Source: Ricinus communis (taxonomy: Eukaryota; Streptophyta; Magnoliopsida; Malpighiales; Euphorbiaceae). From it: 64,000 bases of DNA. The translations under genes were made by a program, and so were the position numbers. Location of the stretch: NCBI RefSeq assembly GCF_019578655.1, contig NC_063256.1, positions 34,808,553-34,872,552 on the forward strand, read 5' to 3'. The notes beneath the pieces were generated by a model, which was given only the letters and a program-made list of their open reading frames with translations, had not been told where the DNA came from and did no database searches. Below are positions 46,251 through 56,974 of this stretch, one piece after another (positions within the stretch are counted from its first letter, which is position 1; every line of letters starts with the position of its first letter).

Positions 46251-49200
46251 CTAATTATGCATCTGTGCATAATACAGTGAAATTCTATTTCCTGTTATTC
46301 CTCTATGCATTTTGTCACTTCTTCCATTACTACTTGTAGAGCTCCTGCTAAAACTTGTGCTACTTCTTGCGGTCACTGAAGAAGAAGTTAAGGAAAAAGA
46401 TCTGCTCGTCAATTGGTGTCCTACTACTTCCATGTCTCCACTAAGCATTTCCTGCTGCTCTATATATGATTTCACTGCAGAAAAATCTTCCATTACATGG
46501 CTTGATTGTCTATCTGCTATGCATTCCAGTGCACAAACCACCTACAGCAATGGAAACAGACATGTAACAAATGATACTGTTACAGATATAAAACTATTCT
46601 TGAAACCCGATTGCACTTCTCCCCGTAACAAGCCCGATAAGCATTTTCGAGCGAATATGTATAATACATATATATGTATATATATATATATATATATACT
46701 CTTAGGCCTTGTTTGGTATAAATAGTCTACTTTTCAGAGAGAATACTTCTCAGAAAGTTGAATTCGCAGGAATAAAAAATTATAGTGTTTGGTATGTAAT
46801 TTGACTTTCTAAGAAATAGAAATTTCATTGTCTTGTCATATATTTTAAGAAAGTAATATCCATTACAAATTATTGTTTGCTTTTTTTTTTTTTTTAAATA
46901 TTTAAGTGATGATATATTAGTCAATTGAGTTCTACTTACCTAGCCACCCTAAGTAAGTTAAGTAAGTTCTTGTCATGGTGCAATCTAAACACAATTATTT
47001 CTGCTTTCTAAGAAGTGCTACTTCCTCTCCTTACTTTACTTACCCCATACCAAACGAATCCTTAGATTCAGCTTTTGGCAGGGGTGTGTTAAAGATATAA
47101 AACTAAATCAGGTTTAAGCTTTTTGGTGACATAGATCTTTTGACAGATACAACTGGAGAAGATGTAAGAAACCATTTTCCAGGAGATATAATTTTTAGGC
47201 TTGCAGAATAACAAATAGGATTTAAAACCTTGGCTAACTGTTTGTAGTTGGTGCACTGTGAAAACAAATTATAGTCACCTTGTCTATTGTTAATCTTTTA
47301 TCCGGAATTTTGTGAAGACAATTCTGTATTAGTCTGCCCATCCAATAAATTTGTTCTCCATCATGGGAGTTGGCAATTCTAGGATCAATTATCTCAAGAA
47401 GTCTCCTTTCTTTCAGAAGTGGTCTTGCCTGTACAAAAAGTAACCAATTATGAGACTCGGACAAATGATGATCTAGCTTGTCTAGCCAGAAGCTATTTAG
47501 TGATGCCATTTGCCTGCAATTCCATGATAAAATGTTCTATCTTTTGCCCTTTTTGGGAAAGGGAAATGTATGGTGTTTTGATTCCTTACATACCCATCCC
47601 ACAAGACTTTTCCCCTCTGGCATCTTGTCTGTAACCATCTGGCCACTGATCAACTCTAGCAGAACAACACCAAATGCATAAACATCTGAAGCAGTTGAAA
47701 GTTGCCAGTTTCCTGCATATTCTGGTGCTAAGTAATCCAAAGTTTCAAGAATCTTGCCCCCTGATGGAAACCCAAAATCTCCAAGCTGAAAATGCATTTA
47801 AGGCTCAAGTTAAAAGTAAGTTTGGCACGTATGTGCAATACAAATTTGACAATGTAAACAAAAATCAGTTGCCAAGTCATTACCAGTGGTTCAAACTCAT
47901 GGGTTAGCACAATGCTACTTGCTGTAACATTTTTGTGAACTATGTTGTTTTTGTGTAGATAGTCTAATCCTCTTGCAGCACCCAATGCTACTTTCATCCT
48001 CTCCGCCCATGTCAAAGGTAAAGGGCAATGTTCTGCATCAGGGCACAGCTTGTTAGACCTCTTGAATTTTTGCTAGATTCAAGAACTGGATTGTTTGATA
48101 ATGAAGTTGTAAAACCAACTGCTTACTTGATAAGTGTTGTTTCAGTGAACCATTGCAGGCATACTCATATACAAGTAGCTTCAGACTTCCTGTTGCATAT
48201 GATCCTAAGAGCATGAGTACGTTTTTATGTCTGAGCAGATTGATTTCTGAACTGAAATTCATTTCTTTTTGAGGAGTTGCAGTTTTCTGTTGCTTTACGA
48301 CTATTTTCAGATTTCTACTTTTCAGGTGACCTCTGAAAGCAGATCCAAATCCACCTTCATATAAATAATTCTTTGGCGAAAATCCATCTGTAGCAGCATG
48401 GAGTTCTGCATATGTGAAGTCCATTTGGCATCCATTACTCGGTCGTCTATTCTTGCAAAGTGCACACATTGAATTTTGAAGTACCTCTTCAGCTTGCCAT
48501 TCTTCTCTTGCTTTCTCAGAGCCATGTGTTATTTCTTGAACCTGTCTTTCTTGGTCTGCTTCAGCTACGCCTGTCATTAAACTCAACTCAACTGAATATG
48601 CCACTAAACTTGGAGGTAAAAACAGAAAAAATTTCTGCAAATTAAACCGGAAAATTAACAATTACTTGGACGAATTTCAATGCTGAAAAGATCGTCAGGA
48701 GTTCCTGGCACCATGTCGTCATAAGTTATTAAGCTGCTGAGATTTTCTTGCTTTAAAGGTGTGTATTTTGGCATTGGTTTTGGACCTCTCAATTGCTTAA
48801 TCATGTTATTTCGCTTCATTCTTGATATACCACATGAAAGTTTCGCCAGGAAATATTTCCTGTCTCTCTTCATCTGCCTGTTCAAGTGAGAACTGAGATC
48901 AGTATCATAATTATTGCAATCAGCATTCCTCTCTCTCTCTATAGATATATATTACTTGATAAAAAAATCATTTCTTTTGTAAAATTTCTTTTTGGGACAA
49001 AAGTTTGCCTGACCTGTCAAGAATCACCCATGTTGCCTTCAAATTTTCTGCTGCTTTTAAAGCAACTACCTTTGGTGAAGGTCCTGTTGCCACCTCTATC
49101 TTAAATACAACCTGGGATTTCATGCAAAAGAAAACATCTTATTAAGCTTAAATGGAAACTGCACAATTCATAAACTCAATCTTCCTGATAAGTTCATGGT

Positions 49201-50007
49201 CTTGCACTTCAGAAATTCACTAGAACATCTACCCTGAGGTTGTAAAACAAATGATTTTTAAAATCAAAGATGAATTATAACTAGATTGCATTTTGTCATC
49301 TATGCTATCAAATATTCCATATCAGGAAAAAGAAAGCCTATAGACAGTATATTTCCAAATCCATTGAAGCGGCTCAGGAATTCTGTCAACAGACGTTTCT
49401 CGTCTTTCTGAACAAATATGAGTTCTTATTACAATAAGAAAACTTTATGGCAGTGGTCCTTATTTAGGTTATGATATCTATCAGTTTCAAATACAGGCTG
49501 CATTAGTAGCTATATTCATAAGTACCTTCTGCATCTCATACAGCTTGGAAACCTGTACGAGTTCTGCATTCTTCCCATACTCTTCCTTCTTCCTCGCAGC
49601 TTCTCTATTGACAATTTTCTCATTCGTTCCGAACATGGAATTTGAATCCACTTTGCTTTTATATCCCACTGAAAAGAAAGCAGGAAGAAAGAAAAAACAC
49701 CAGACTATTAAGCAAATAGATGAAAACACCTGCACATGACATATCATTTCAAGCTAATTGATAGTTTACTAGCTATTTTGCTCCTGTCAGCAAGTAAAAT
49801 AAACATATAGACATGCTTACATAGCTTCCTGCTTCCTGCATAAGGTGACTTACAAGGGTTATCAACCTGATGAAGAACTGCAAGAAAGGTAAGCATATCG
49901 CCAGGCTTAAGTGACAAGCCTTGGAATGCCCACCTCAAAGCACTTGAACAAACTTCTCTTGATGCATCCTGAATCACCACCACCCTTTGAGATTCCATTG
50001 AACTCAA
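46251..50007 (-). CDS. USP-domain receptor-like cytoplasmic kinase, probable pseudokinase
   Basis: Nine exons, in phase: 49821-50007, 49526-49668, 49014-49111, 48666-48877, 48127-48570, 47884-48032, 47594-47785, 47279-47428 and 46251-46541. They total 621 aa. Residues 1 to about 145 form a universal-stress-protein (UspA-like) domain (VVVIQDASREVCSSALRWAF, then ATGPSPKVVALKAAENLKAT and WVILDR). A linker with a CxxC pair (CALC, about 249-252) follows, then a kinase domain from about 264. It shows a glycine loop EGGFGSAFRG (285-294), the ATP-site lysine K306 in IVVKQQK, HKN at 394-396 in place of HRD, DFG at 414-416 and APEYAG from 431. The catalytic Asp is thus Asn. The Ser-rich tail has no known domain. 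The relatives are plant proteins annotated as inactive kinase SELMODRAFT_444075-like. The protein lacks a signal peptide and membrane helix, so it should be cytoplasmic. MSSMESQ offers two start codons, at 50007 and 49998. Confidence 0.85.
46705..47061. mobile_element. Tourist-like MITE (PIF/Harbinger type) with TTA duplication
   Basis: A 357 bp element in the last intron of the kinase-like gene, flanked on both sides by TTA (46702-46704 and 47062-47064), the target preferred by PIF/Harbinger transposases. The ends are inverted: GGCCTTGTTTGGTATAA on the left and, read inwards from the right, GGATTCGTTTGGTATGG. Subterminal parts (CTTCTCAGAAAG against CTTCTTAGAAAG) also pair. No coding capacity. 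Confidence 0.8.
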
Positions 50008-52070
50008 ATCGCATGTAAACTTTTTTCTATCTTACAGGCGGATAGAACAGTTATTAATTTTACTAGTTCTCTTGAAAATACTATGCCCTTTTGAGAGACA
50101 ATGAGAAATGATGGCGGTGATGAATCCGGGAAAACATCTAATTCAGAAGTTGATTCAGTGCGCATATTCGGATATCCATTAAAAGGGAATTTTTAGTTAT
50201 ATAGATTTGTAAAGAAGAGGATTGGCAGTAAGGCAATAAGGTGGCAATTTCTTTGATTTTGTTAATTCCAAAGTTAAAAGCATCTTCAAACCAATGCAAT
50301 GTCCTGTACGTTAGTGGGACAAGAAGACAAATGTACTAGGAATGTTCTGATAAAAACAGAGTTATCGTCCCTTGGAGAATCATGAATCTTTTACAAACTC
50401 TTGTGGCATTTAGTAGTTACAGCCATGAGAGAGAGTTTCCCTGTAAAAACTTTGGTTTCATGTGTTCTTGTTTTGTTAACTATTGCCAAAGTGCCTCTGT
50501 CAATGAAATTGACTGCTACCATTTTCTGATGTTAATTAAGATGGTTGGATATAATATCAAACAAAGGAAAGCAACATCCGGCTTCATCATTTATTCTTTT
50601 TTTTTTTTTAATTTATTTTTCCCTTTAATCTATGTTCAAGAAATGTTTTATGTTAGAATTGTCTTTGATTCAGCTGATGAGAGGAACTGGTAGCTGTTTA
50701 TGTCAGTCAATAATATTTATTTAAGTTTTTGATAAGCTCTTTATCAGCTGCTAATAGTCGAAATGGAGCTTGAAACTATTGTTGGATGACAACTTATTTG
50801 GTGTTTTGTACGTTAGCTAGATTTATTTTTTATATTTTGATAAAAGTGACTTTTATAAAAATATAATTGAGATATTCAAGAGCGCATAGATGAAATGATA
50901 TAGGTCTTTTCAAATTTTAGATATGCAATTGCATTAAAATTTTTGATGGAGTGATTTGCAACCTCTAAGAGTCCTACATCACTCATAAAAAAATAGACTA
51001 AGCATATTGTTGTTCTTAAACTTAATTGCCAAATAATTAATTTTAGTACATAGGTCTTAGTTTTTAAATTCTAGCAGCGTATTTTGATATTAATTTTAAT
51101 TTTAGTTTCTGACTAAATTATCGGGCAAAGTTTTTAACATGATCACAATTACAGAGATAATAATAAAAAAAAATTTGATTAATATTAAAGTTGTTGACTC
51201 ATCCCATGATAAAAAATACCATTATTTTAAGTAAACAAACAGAATATCTATATTCTTGAAATATCACAATCACACGGGAAGGACTTAGTGAATTAGTGGT
51301 TTAAGGAAAAGGAAAGACTATATAAAAATGACTTACAAATAAAAATGAAAATTGCTAAGAAAATTGAGATTAAAGAAATATAAGTAGAAAAAAACAATAG
51401 AGTCAAAAAATTTTAAAGAGAGAAGGAGATTGAATATCTTGATTTATAGAGGTCCTTCAAGCCTATAACATATCTTCAGCAGAATTTAGAGAATCTACTA
51501 ATTATCTACTTTATGTGTAGATCAAACCTTATTTTACAAGTTAACACAAAATTTAATCCAATTATTTTTCTATAGATTTACATTCAAACCATAAGTTAAA
51601 ATTTTCAATTTTAGTTACGAGAGAAATAAGTTTCTTACTTGTACAAGCTAAACAATTTGAACTTTGAATACAAAAATAAATCATTCAACTACTTTAAGGA
51701 TTGAGCCCTCACTCGAATCTTGATCACAAGTTGAAATAAATGAGCTTTTGATGGTTGTTGAGGGTAATAATAATATGAGTTTCAAAATGACTCTTGGTAA
51801 CCCTAAAACTATTAAAAGTAAAGTTTGTACACTTTTTGATGGAATAGAGTAGTTGGAGCTTGATTAACTGCAAAAATATTGAAATTAGTTTTACCCGTAA
51901 ACCTTCCTTCATAAGTAGGAATCCTTGTCTTCATTGTCGTGAACTATCATGGACATGATGATGGGAGAGGGAGATTTATGAATTCTAAGCCATGAAGCCT
52001 TCCATGATTTTCTTTGTTTCTTGACTAAAACTTCAATACAAAATTGGAAACATTTATTCACAGGTGTAAA
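50008..52070. other. Intergenic, no gene recognised
   Basis: The first about 200 bases should hold the promoter and leader of the kinase-like gene. The rest is AT-rich. The open frame near 50382 resembles nothing known. Confidence 0.5.
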
Positions 52071-52074
52071 ACCC

Positions 52075-52295
52075 TTCCAATCAATCAAAGCATTCCCCTT
52101 GATGATTCTCTTTCCCTTCGCTCTGCCTACTAGGACTAGCCCTAGCCTTTTGCTTTTTCAGACTTCATTGTCATCTTTCTCGCTACTACCATGAGCGCTT
52201 CATCAGACCCACCCGTAATCCTTGCTTTCGTTCGGTTCCTTGCTGACTAGCTACTGAAAGCAGATTGGTACTTTCTTGTGAACCTTGATTGGACT
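52075..52295. other. Second candidate mitochondrial DNA insert (NUMT)
   Basis: A GC-richer island with mitochondrial-style text (CTTCGCTCTGCCTACTAGGA, CTTTCGTTCGGTTCCTTGCT). No reading frame is recognised. Judged by composition and resemblance only. Confidence 0.3.
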
Positions 52296-52917
52296 TGCAT
52301 GGAATGAAAAACAGCATAGAATAAGAATCTCTTGGGCACTTATCCATCCAACTCTTAAGGCTTAGTATTCAAGCTTTGAATCAAAATGGTTAATGATTTA
52401 TCGCTCCCCAAAATAGAAAGTTGATGATGTGAATCATCCATAACACTACTTTTAGCTTGCTTTTCTAAAGGGATCACCACCTCCTTGTCTAAGCTCCTCT
52501 AAATCTCCTTCCTCCTAAATAGGTTTCCTCCTATCGTCCAAGCACATAAAGACATTTGGAGCTACCTCCTTAAGAGCTTTCATTTTTATTAAACTTGAGA
52601 AATCAGCTAACACACTATGACTTGTTTTCAGAAGTGTATATAGAATTAGGACTTATCGTCTCAAGAAACTTAGGAACCTTAGTGACCAATCTTGTATCAC
52701 TATACTTCCAGCTTTCATTTAAGTGAAATAGAGAACAATTGATCTGCCATCTATCTATTATAAGCAACTCAAACTCAATTCCTTATACAGCAAATTCGGT
52801 TTTTCTAACTGCTCCATTGCTTTCTTCCAGACCATAAATGGTAAAAGACATAAACCTATATATATATTTATGGGTAGATTCAAGAAAAGAGGTTGATTTA
52901 GTTGTCTTCACATCCCA
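52296..52917. other. Intergenic DNA left of the retrotransposon
   Basis: No gene recognised. Confidence 0.4.
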
Positions 52918-54320
52918 AAATAGGTCATAAATAGTTATACTTATTGTGTTTAATTCTCTTACATTTTGATTGGATAATGTGCTTAGTTGTGGAAATTGTG
53001 TTTATTATGATCTAGATGGTGAAATATCAAGGATTGAGTGAAATTCAGCCAAAAGACATGTTTTAAAGTATCACTTGTCAAAAACCAAGTCTTTTGAAGG
53101 AAGAGCAAAAATTTGGACAGAAGATCATTTTCAATAAGGCGTGACCACGCCTTACAACTCATAAGCTGCTGAAAGTTGCAAAAGAGAGCTTCGAATTTTT
53201 CAGAGATAAATTTGTGGTGGACCCATCTTTAGTTAATTTTCTTTATTTTTGGAAGTGTTAGATAAAGAAAACTTTCTCCCATGTATTTAGGATTTTAATT
53301 TGTTTAGATTACTCTTTATCTTATCCTTCCCTATAGGGATAAGATCATATATGAACTTTATTTCTTTTTAATAAGGATTCTCTTATTAGGGTTTAGGTTT
53401 AACTTCCTATATAAGGAGGCTAGTTCTACCAAGTAAAGGAGGGCCGAGTACTTTGAGATTCATATTCTTATTCTTCTTCTATTCTCTACAATTCTTACTC
53501 CACCATGAGTAGCTAAGTTTTTAGTTTCTAATTCAAGAGTGAATAAATTCCAATTGTGATTTCGTAAGGCTTTGTGCTTAACAAAATTCTTCTTTAATTC
53601 AAGTTTCTTTATTTCTTGTTCTTATTATTTATGAATTACTGATATTGATTGAACTGACGACTCAATTTTAATATTGATTTTTCTATTGCTAATCTTTGAG
53701 TTTGTGATCCGTAATAGTCATAAACGATTGACACAAGTAGCAGGGAGCTGGCTCATGCGTGTGTGATTGTGGCTTATTCAAATTACATAGCTTGCATAAT
53801 GGGCTCTAGGGAAATAAAGGAACAAGGTTAATTCAATTGCAGTTATCTCAATTAATTAATATTGGTTTAGTCATTCTCATTATTCTTAATGTTATCATTA
53901 AGTTGATATGAAACGCTATCGTGCCCAGTTGACTAATGGTGAGTTTTGATTTGGATGTTGGGTTTGAGTCAATTATATTAGGAGAATTACACTTATTGCG
54001 GCTTTTTCGAATAAGTAGACTAAGTACTTGAATAGAAGAATTGATATTTTAGCCTATGATCATGATTACAATTTGATGAAATTAGCACTCTTGAATTGAA
54101 AATTTGTTAAGATTGATTTTTATTTACTTTAATATTCTGCCTTCATTATTTTCTGTTTATTCATAATTTTAATTCAAACATTCAAAATTCCTCCATTTTT
54201 ATTTTACTTTGAGAAGCTATCCACATTGGTTCCCTTAGGATTCGACCTGGTTTCACTATTTCTACAAGTTAGTTTAGGAAAATCAATAAATTATTTTGAA
54301 AGGCTTCGATAACCCATTCA
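52918..54320 (+). repeat. 5' LTR
   Basis: Matches 59035-60454 from ATAGGTCATAAATAGTTATA to GTTAGTTTAGGAAAATCA and the closing TTCA. The expected 5' TG is AA here, so the border base pair has mutated. A TATA-type promoter CTATATAAGGAGGC lies near 53410. It contains one copy of the 18 bp palindrome at 53136-53153. Point differences from the 3' LTR are frequent, so the insertion is not recent. Confidence 0.88.
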
Positions 54321-54324
54321 AATT

Positions 54325-54342
54325 TGGCGCTGTTGCCGGAGA
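54325..54342 (+). other. Primer binding site (tRNA-Asp type)
   Basis: TGGCGCTGTTGCCGGAGA, five bases after the LTR end, matches the complement of the 3' end of plant tRNA-Asp at 16 of 18 positions. This is where minus-strand DNA synthesis would have begun. Confidence 0.8.
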
Positions 54343-54547
54343 ACCTATTTTAGTTTCTCATTGTTTAATTTATTTGTTTATAACTCATTCTTCTCAAGAT
54401 ATTGATTTGCAGTTTAATCTTGAAATTGAGAAGACATTGCGTCGATTAAGAAAGGAGACTAGACAAAGAAAAAGTTGTCTCATAGAAGAGTTGGAAATAG
54501 ATTTGGCTATTGGTGACACATCTATTTTTCAAGAAGTTATAGAAAAT

Positions 54548-55866
54548 ATGGCGAACGGAACTCTCAAAGAGCTAGCTGCACCGGATTTAAATCAACAACC
54601 TTTATGCATTATATTTCCAAATATTGTAGTTGATTTTGAATTAAAATCTGGTTTAGTTCACTTACTCCCTTCTTTTCATGGATGTGCAGGTGAAGATCCT
54701 CATAAACACTTGAAAGAATTCCATATTGTGTGCTCCGAAATGAAGCCACATGGTGTCACTGAAGAGCAAATAAATCTTAGAGCTTTTCCCTTTTCTTTGA
54801 AGGATAAAGCAAAAGATTGGCTCTATTATCTATCCTCCGGTTCAATAACAACATGGAATGAGATGAAAAGATTGTTCTTAGATAAGTTCTTCCCTGCAAC
54901 AAGAGCTGCCAACATCAGAAAAGAAATTTGTGGCATAACACAGTCCACTGGAGAAACATTGTATGAGTATTAGGAAAGGTTCAAGCAACTGTGTGCTAGC
55001 TGCCCCCATCATCAAATTTCTCAACAACTCTTAACCCAATACTTCTATGAAGGATTATTGCCAATGGATAGGACTATGATTGATGCAGTAAGTGGTGGAG
55101 CTTTGATAGACAAGACACCTGAAGAAGCCAAGCAATTGATTTCAAACATGGCTGAAAATTCTTAGCAATTTGGTACAAGAGCTGATGGAGCTACAAGACG
55201 AGTTAATGAGGTAAGCATTAAAAATCTTGAAAATCAATTTCTGATTTAACTACTTTGGTTCGTCAAATGGCTGTAGGGCAATTGCAAATGGCAAAAGTTT
55301 GTGGAATATGCTCAGTTCAAGGACATCTCACCGATATGTGCCCAACATTGCAATATGACTCGATGCAAGAAGCTAATGCTCTAGGCGGATTTACTGGTCA
55401 ACCTCAAAGGAGGTATGACCCTTGTTCCGATCATTAAAATCCTGGATGGAGAGATCACCCGAATTTGAGCTATAGAAACCAATGAGGACAACAAAATTAT
55501 CCTTTCCAGAATTTCATTAGACTACCTCAAGTTCTCCAAAAACCTCAAGCTTCAAATTCAGGTATGTCTTTGAAAGATATTATTAAAAATCTTGCTAACA
55601 ATGCTTTTCAATTTCAACAGGAAACAAGGTCAAACATTCAGAATTTAGGCAATCAAATTACTCAATTGGCTACGTCGGTTAGTAAATTAGAGGCTCAAAA
55701 TTCTGAAAAACTACCTTCACAACCAGAGATAAATCCAAAGAAGAATGTTAGTGCAATTTTTCTAAGAAGTGGAAAGGAGATTCCTTCAGGGTCGATCCCA
55801 CTTAAGGGAAGTGAACCGATCAAGGAAAAGGAAGAAGAAGCTTCCTCTAAATATCACGTGGGGTAA
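54548..55866 (+). pseudogene. Retrotransposon gag, degraded
   Basis: A retrotransposon Gag capsid domain is clear (FHGCAGEDPHKHLKEF, LRAFPFSLKDKAKDWLYYL, FLDKFFPATRAANIRKEI). The frame breaks at a TAG after ETLYEY (54971-54973), where GAG or GAA would be usual. It continues with further stops near 55163, 55245, 55435 and 55481. A CCHC zinc knuckle follows at about 55295-55350 (CGICSVQGHLTDMC, C-x2-C-x4-H-x4-C), then a Gln-rich spacer with coiled-coil character (55564-55863). A functional capsid cannot be made. Confidence 0.85.
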
Positions 55867-55982
55867 AATTCGATCCTCCTCTATTTCTTTCATCTCACAC
55901 TCCATTACCTCATTTTCCTAGCAGATTAGCTAAGCCAAAAGAAGATGAGCAAGGAAAGGAGATCTCGGATACATTTAGGAAG

Positions 55983-56506
55983 GTGGAGATAAATATCTTA
56001 TTATTGGATACTATCAAGCAAATTCCTAAATATGCAAAGTTCTTGAAGAAATTGTGCACAAACAAAAGAAGGATGAAGGAAAAGGAAAAAGTGGTGGTAA
56101 GTAAAAATGTGTCGGCTATCTTGCAAAAGAATATGCCAGAAAAATGCAAGGATCCAGGTATGTTTTCATTACCTTGTGTTATTGCTAATACGAAAATTGA
56201 GCGTGCCATGTTAGATTTGGGAGCTTCCATTAATGTCATGCCATTTTCTATTTATCAAGATTTGAAACTAAATGACTTGCAAAAGACTGGTGTAATGATT
56301 CAATTAGTTGATCATTCTTATATTCATCTCCTTGGAGTTGTTGAAGATGTTTTGGTGCAGGTTAATGAGCTCATATTTCCTGTCGACTTTTACATTTTGG
56401 AAATGGATGGTAATTCTTCATCAAAATCATCTTCAATTTTATTAGGACGACCATTCATGAAAATTGCTAAGACAAAGATTAATGTAGATGAGAGTGCTCT
56501 CTCCTA
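55983..56506 (+). pseudogene. Retrotransposon protease region
   Basis: An open frame of 174 codons with the aspartic protease core MLDLGASINVMPFSIY (catalytic Asp, in the DLGAS form usual for this lineage), the flap-region text GVMIQLVDHS, and the closing SSILLGRPFMKIAKTKI. A frame change separates it from gag near 55865-55930, and a stop precedes the region where reverse transcriptase should start. Reverse transcriptase is absent. Confidence 0.8.
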
Positions 56507-56694
56507 GAGTTTGATGGAGAGATTGTTAAATTTAATATTTTCGATGCAATGAAATATCCTAATAATGTACATTCTCTTTGCCATATTGATGTAATTGATC
56601 TAATTGTACACGAAGTATTTGCAAAAGAAAGTGTTAGTGATGAGCAAGAATTAGATGCACAATCTAATTTAGAAGGAATTAATTATGGGATTGG

Positions 56695-56974
56695 TAAAAA
56701 AGTATTATTATATAATTCTCGATTGAAGCTTATACCTGATAAGTTTTATTCTCAATAGATCGGCCCATTTATTATTAGTAATGTATTTTCCTATGGTGCA
56801 GTGGAAATTAAAAGCTTGGATTCAGATAAAATTTTCAAAGTGAATGGTCATAGATTGAAGATCTTCCATGAGGGTGAAATTGCTCAATTTCTCATTAGTT
56901 TTTCTTTGGATCACCTCATTTATTTGGATGACTCAAATGTTTATCATTCTGTCGAGCATAACGACGTTAAATAA
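56695..56974 (+). pseudogene. Integrase C-terminal tail, core deleted
   Basis: KKVLLYNSRLKLIPDKFYSQ, a stop at 56758, and then IGPFIISNVFSYGAVEIKS and KIFKVNGHRLKIFHEGE match the end of gypsy integrases (the WxGPF and HRLK motifs, with W replaced by the stop). It follows directly after protease-distal sequence. So a deletion of several kilobases removed reverse transcriptase, RNase H and the integrase catalytic core. Confidence 0.8.

Noticed and set aside
48028..48060. Alternative acceptors upstream in kinase exon 6
   Set aside because: They give stops or the wrong phase; CTGATGCAG at 48033-48041 joins in phase to the conserved LPLTWAERM.
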